A stretch of DNA of 64,000 bases, from contig JBIKXS010000006.1 of assembly GCA_044355655.1 (NCBI GenBank), forward strand, positions 1 through 64,000. The letters run 5' to 3'. Origin of the DNA: UBA3064 sp023258775. GTDB lineage: Bacteria > Pseudomonadota > Gammaproteobacteria > Burkholderiales > Burkholderiaceae_E. Positions 61,454 through 64,000 of the stretch are shown here, in pieces (within the stretch, counting starts at the first letter, position 1; each line of letters begins with the position of its first letter). The notes below the pieces were generated by a model. That model was not told where the DNA came from. It did not search any database and worked only from the letters and a program-made list of their open reading frames with translations. Position numbers and translations under genes: made by a program.

Positions 61454-61687
61454 TTATTGAGGTGAGGGCTTGTGGCTGTGGTAAGGGCTTGTGGCTGTGG
61501 TAAGGGCTTGTGGCTGTGGTAAGGGCTCATGGCGGTGCTGAGGGCTAATGGCTGTGGTGGCGGCTCGTGGCTGTGATGCTAGCCCAAAGACCCATAGGCC
61601 TACTACTGATATCGCCAGACCAAGAAAGGGAACATGCATCAACTTGCACTGCTTGATCTGCGTCAGCCACTTCTGGCTGAGCTTCAA
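61454..61687 (-). CDS. doubtful small membrane-anchored ORF
   Basis: A 77-residue frame on the minus strand between the methyltransferase and comF. It would start with TTG without a good ribosome-binding site, has one possible helix (about 19-37) and a His/Pro/Gln-rich end encoded by the 19-bp repeat array. It ends 3 bases before the methyltransferase start. I cannot show that it is real. Confidence 0.2.
   Translation of the reverse strand: MKLSQKWLTQIKQCKLMHVPFLGLAISVVGLWVFGLASQPRAATTAISPQHRHEPLPQPQALTTATSPYHSHKPSPQ
61465..61578. repeat. six 19-bp tandem units between the methyltransferase and comF
   Basis: Units start at 61465, 61484, 61503, 61522, 61541 and 61560. The first three are nearly identical (AGGGCTTGTGGCTGTGGTA); the last three diverge progressively. 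The unit length is not a multiple of three. It fills most of the divergent gap, probably including promoters for both flanking genes. Confidence 0.9.
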
Positions 61688-61700
61688 GGACCGTAACGAG

Positions 61701-62654
61701 ATGCCCTACCAACAATGCCTCAACCCGAGCAAGGCTAGCGCTTCAGCCACCATTTCTTTACCCAGACGCCTGCTTACAGACCTCGGAGAGCATGTGGGGG
61801 AGGCTTGGTTTCCACAACGGTGTCTTCTTTGCTTGAGCCGCTGCAGAGGTGACTTTTGCGAGAACTGCCAGCCGCTCCTGGATCAAAATGACCAAACAAG
61901 GCCACAACGATGCCTGCGCTGCGGCATCGTCGAGCCCAATGAAAAAAAGAACACTGACATGCACCGCTGTACCCATCCACGTCCCGCATGGAGCCGCCTT
62001 TGGGTGGGTATGGCATATCAGGTTCCATTAGATGGACTACTCATGCTCGGAAAATTTGCAAACGATCCCAGCGCCTGTCAAGCGCTTGGCCGCTGGCTAG
62101 GCATACGAATGCCCGGGAGCGCTTTTTTCGGTATCAGCGATGGGCCACCCCTCGTCGTGCCAATCCCTTCAACGCCCTCGAAACTACGCTTGCGAGGTTA
62201 TAACCCGGTTGAGCAAATCGCTCGCGGCTGGGTACAAATTGCAAAGCGTTACGGTCATCCAGCGCCGAGGCTTGAATGCAAGCTCTTGTTACGGCACGAT
62301 CACGGACCGAGTCAATCGCGACGCAGCGCCAAAGACCGGGCGCTTGCGCCACAAGCCTCAGCCTCAGCCTCAGCCTCAGGTTCGGGTTCAGCCTCAGGTT
62401 CGGGTTCAGCCTCAGGTTCGGGTTCGGGTTCGGGTTCGGGCTCGGGTTCGGGTTCGGACTTAGGGCTCGAGCATAGCGCGCAGACAGCGGGCTTTTATCT
62501 GAACCCCTCAGTGCTCGCAGCCCATGGCCAATTGAGCCATGTTCTGCTGCTCGATGATGTCATGACCACAGGATCGACGCTTGCCGCGGCATGCCTCAGC
62601 TTAAGGGCTGCGGCCATACAATCGATCAGCGTTGCAGTGCTGATGCGCCGATGA
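61701..62654 (+). CDS. comF: ComF-family phosphoribosyltransferase-like protein with Ser-Gly/Ala insert
   Basis: About 317 residues. The N-terminal zinc-ribbon has Cys pairs CLLCLSRCRGDFCENC and RCLRCG; the middle has PLVVPIPSTPSKLRLRGYNPVEQIARG, and the PRPP loop LLLDDVMTTGSTLAAA follows at the C-terminus. A 34-residue Ser-Gly/Ser-Ala tract encoded by 62355-62456 lies between RRSAKDRALAPQ and the final domain, in the flexible loop of this family. ATG at 61701 has AAGGA upstream. ComF homologues act in natural DNA uptake in some bacteria. Confidence 0.88.
   Translation: MPYQQCLNPSKASASATISLPRRLLTDLGEHVGEAWFPQRCLLCLSRCRGDFCENCQPLLDQNDQTRPQRCLRCGIVEPNEKKNTDMHRCTHPRPAWSRLWVGMAYQVPLDGLLMLGKFANDPSACQALGRWLGIRMPGSAFFGISDGPPLVVPIPSTPSKLRLRGYNPVEQIARGWVQIAKRYGHPAPRLECKLLLRHDHGPSQSRRSAKDRALAPQASASASASGSGSASGSGSASGSGSGSGSGSGSGSDLGLEHSAQTAGFYLNPSVLAAHGQLSHVLLLDDVMTTGSTLAAACLSLRAAAIQSISVAVLMRR
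62355..62456. repeat. hexanucleotide repeat tract coding Ser-Ala/Ser-Gly within comF
   Basis: 102 bases made of alternating TCA GCC and TCG GGT (or TCA GGT) codons, 17 dipeptide units. A larger 18-base period (TCAGGTTCGGGTTCAGCC) appears twice. All changes in unit number stay in frame. Confidence 0.95.
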
Positions 62655-62697
62655 ATTGAAGTGACGCTGATAAGCCATTAACCTTTTGAACCAAACC

Positions 62698-63198
62698 ATG
62701 ACAACAGCGCCTGCGGCGGCCTCATTGGCTGCAGCCGATGTGCAGGTGGTACTCGTCTATCCCGAGATCCCGCCTAACACTGGCAACATCATGAGGCTTT
62801 GCGCCAATACCGGTGCAGGCCTTCATCTCATCGAACCCCTAGGCTTTCCGCTCGATGACGCCAAGATGCGACGTGCAGGGCTTGATTACCGCGAGTTCGC
62901 CCAGGTTCACGTGCATTCAAGTTGGGGAGATTTTTTGGCCAAGGAATCGCCAAAAGATCTCATCGCTTTCACAACAAAAGCTCACCGCCATCTTTTCGGC
63001 CAGCCAATCGAACGCGGTTGTTTTTTGGTGTTTGGGTCAGAAACCCGAGGGCTACCTAAGGAAATCCTCCAAGAAATTGGACATAGCCGCTGCCTGCGTC
63101 TTCCCATGATGGCTAACAGTCGCAGCTTGAATCTTTCCAACGCTGTAGCGGTTAGTGTTTATGAGGCATGGCGCCAACACCAGTTCAACCATAGCTGA
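62698..63198 (+). CDS. trmL: tRNA (cytidine/uridine-34-2'-O)-methyltransferase
   Basis: SPOUT-class enzyme that methylates the wobble base of tRNA-Leu. About 166 residues: VVLVYPEIPPNTGNIMRLCANTGA, GFPLDDAKMRRAGLDY, FGSETRGLPKEIL and LPMMANSRSLNLSNAVAVSVYEAWRQ, the knot region. ATG at 62698 is preferred over TTG 62686. Convergent with the LOG gene (9-base gap). Confidence 0.94.
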   Translation: MTTAPAAASLAAADVQVVLVYPEIPPNTGNIMRLCANTGAGLHLIEPLGFPLDDAKMRRAGLDYREFAQVHVHSSWGDFLAKESPKDLIAFTTKAHRHLFGQPIERGCFLVFGSETRGLPKEILQEIGHSRCLRLPMMANSRSLNLSNAVAVSVYEAWRQHQFNHS

Positions 63199-63207
63199 GT
63201 GAGAAAG

Positions 63208-63780
63208 CTAAGCTGTTTTGCGCGAACCCAGTAAGGCAAGGCAACAGGACTGAAGCGCCTGCAAGCTGTCAACCACATGCCAGGCGTCGAGCTCTTTTTG
63301 TGAAACGAAACCAGCGCTCACTTGTTGTTTCACCAGCGCCAAAAGCGGATCCCAAAAGCCGTTGCGATTCATGATCACGATAGGCTTGCGGTGATAACCA
63401 AGTTGCAAAAGCGTGGCAACCTCAAAAAACTCATCAAGCGTGCCGAGCCCACCTGGCAGCACGACAAAGGCGTCTCCCAAATCGATCAGCGCCTGCTTTC
63501 GCACGGCCATATCACTGACCACCTCAAGCCGGCTGAGCCCTTCAAGGCCAACCTCGCGTTTCATCAGTGACTCTGGGATGATGCCGGTAACCTCGGCGCC
63601 TGATTGCAGGGCAGCGCGGGCAATCTCGCCCATCAGGCCGACGTTACCTCCTCCATAAACGAGATGCCAGCTTTGCTCGCCAAGCCAATGTCCAAACGCG
63701 GCAGCATCATCGATATGCACCTGATCTTGACCATGGCGGGAGCCGCAAAAAACAGTCAGGGATGGTTTGTTTGAAGTCAT
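63208..63780 (-). CDS. LOG family protein (cytokinin-riboside 5'-monophosphate phosphoribohydrolase-like)
   Basis: TIGR00730-type Rossmann protein. About 190 residues from the ATG at 63780: LTVFCGSRHGQDQVHI, LVYGGGNVGLMGEIA and the active-site PGGLGTLDEFFEVATLLQLGYH. An ATG at 63798 and a longer frame to 63948 are open, but they run into an 18-bp repeat array and the end of gpsA. Substrate in bacteria uncertain; probably nucleotide 5'-monophosphates. Confidence 0.88.
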   Translation of the reverse strand: MTSNKPSLTVFCGSRHGQDQVHIDDAAAFGHWLGEQSWHLVYGGGNVGLMGEIARAALQSGAEVTGIIPESLMKREVGLEGLSRLEVVSDMAVRKQALIDLGDAFVVLPGGLGTLDEFFEVATLLQLGYHRKPIVIMNRNGFWDPLLALVKQQVSAGFVSQKELDAWHVVDSLQALQSCCLALLGSRKTA

Positions 63781-63881
63781 CGGTTGGCCTGGCGTCATTG
63801 ATTGGTTAGCGTCATTAATTGGTTTGGCATCACTGAACGGTTTGCTGTCACTGCTTGGTTTGGCGTCACTGATCGGTTTGG
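63774..63881. repeat. six 18-bp tandem units between gpsA and the LOG gene
   Basis: Units start (plus coordinates) at 63774, 63792, 63810, 63828, 63846 and 63864, with the core GTCACTG..TTGGTTTGG. In the minus-strand LOG frame they would encode hexapeptides of the type KPISDA. The array contains the gpsA stop codon (63866-63868) at one end and the LOG start codon at the other. Confidence 0.9.
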
Positions 63882-64000
63882 AGTGACTCGTTATGACGAC
63901 CAGCTCGTGCAAGCAATGCTTGCAGGGCCTGGTCTGCGCGCAGCTCACCGCTCACCAATCGATGCACGGCCTGAGTAATTGGCATGTCAACGTCAAAGCG
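63866..64000 (-). CDS. gpsA: glycerol-3-phosphate dehydrogenase [NAD(P)+], C-terminal end
   Basis: The frame enters at the right edge and reads RFDVDMPITQAVHRLVSGEL, then ADQALQALLARAGRHNESLQTDQ. MPITQAV and the (A)LLAR ending are the C-terminal signature of GpsA, which makes sn-glycerol 3-phosphate for phospholipids. The last residues (after about ARAGRHNE) come from the 18-bp repeat array. gpsA next to trmL is standard in this order. Confidence 0.85.
   Translation of the reverse strand, partial: RFDVDMPITQAVHRLVSGELRADQALQALLARAGRHNESLQTDQ

Noticed and set aside
61454..61687. Minus-strand frame with a possible membrane helix between the methyltransferase and comF as a confident gene
   Set aside because: TTG start with no ribosome-binding site and half its length made from the 19-bp repeat; kept only as a low-confidence entry.
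62140..62476. Frames rich in QPQPQ or LRFGFS repeats over the comF tract
   Set aside because: They are other-frame readings of the hexanucleotide repeat; the ComF frame has conserved motifs on both sides.

Overview
The window reads as a chromosomal core segment of a betaproteobacterium of the order Burkholderiales. The evidence is gene order rather than any computed statistic: tatCBA-hinT-his-murA-bolA-mla, kdsD-lptCAB-rpoN-hpf-ptsN-hprK-rapZ, lolB-ispE-tRNA-Gln-prs-rplY-pth, and the cytochrome aa3 cluster (ctaC, ctaD, a 31-residue assembly protein, ctaG, DUF2970, ctaE, DUF2909, surf1, ctaA, ctaB, sco) are all characteristic of that order. I cannot resolve family or genus. No phage, insertion sequence, CRISPR array, rRNA or defence locus is visible, and coding density is very high. 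No gap between genes exceeds 300 bases; the largest (35289-35535, 47618-47832, 54360-54530, 54744-54918) hold a terminator, a CIRCE operator, nothing obvious, and tandem repeats respectively.

Layout. 1-1217: start of cytochrome b and the Rieske protein of the bc1 complex. 1284-3215: divergent Nif3-like and DegS-like genes. 3216-11931: Tat translocase, HinT and histidine biosynthesis on the minus strand, with hisC alone turned to the plus strand. 11984-18608: murA, bolA, an ABC ATPase and the complete Mla phospholipid-transport set. 18666-28796: K+ efflux antiporter, then LPS export (kdsD, lptCAB), sigma-54 and the nitrogen-PTS/HprK/RapZ group. 28793-34032: mutY, mutM, a TPR protein, a LolB-like protein and ispE. 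34111-40527: tRNA-Gln, prs, rplY, pth, a D-aminoacylase, a 5'-nucleotidase and ychF. 40556-46256: a hypothetical membrane protein, ppk/ppx, ferredoxin, coaD, rsmD. 46382-50200: ftsY, rpoH behind a CIRCE element, a DMT transporter and glutathione peroxidase. 50197-59782: cytochrome c oxidase and its haem/copper assembly genes. 59900-64000: DUF2244, BioC-like methyltransferase, ComF, TrmL, LOG protein and the end of gpsA.

How the genes work together. The bc1 complex and aa3 oxidase form the terminal aerobic respiratory chain; heme A (ctaA, ctaB) and copper delivery (sco, ctaG, surf1) genes sit with the oxidase. The Tat system exports folded proteins such as the Rieske protein. The Mla and Lpt/Kds genes maintain the asymmetric outer membrane. 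rpoN, hpf, ptsN, hprK and rapZ link nitrogen/carbon state to regulation.

No wholly new multi-gene system is evident. The most useful departures from the expected pattern are: a full CIRCE operator in front of rpoH; a pth gene whose only reasonable start is ATT; hisC inverted in place; kdsC and an ABC permease missing from their usual slots; two gene pairs whose divergent start codons touch or overlap; and a recurring pattern of short tandem expansions (6, 12, 15, 18, 19 and 33 bp units) in gene ends, linkers and gaps, including a 34-residue Ser-Gly/Ala tract inside ComF.
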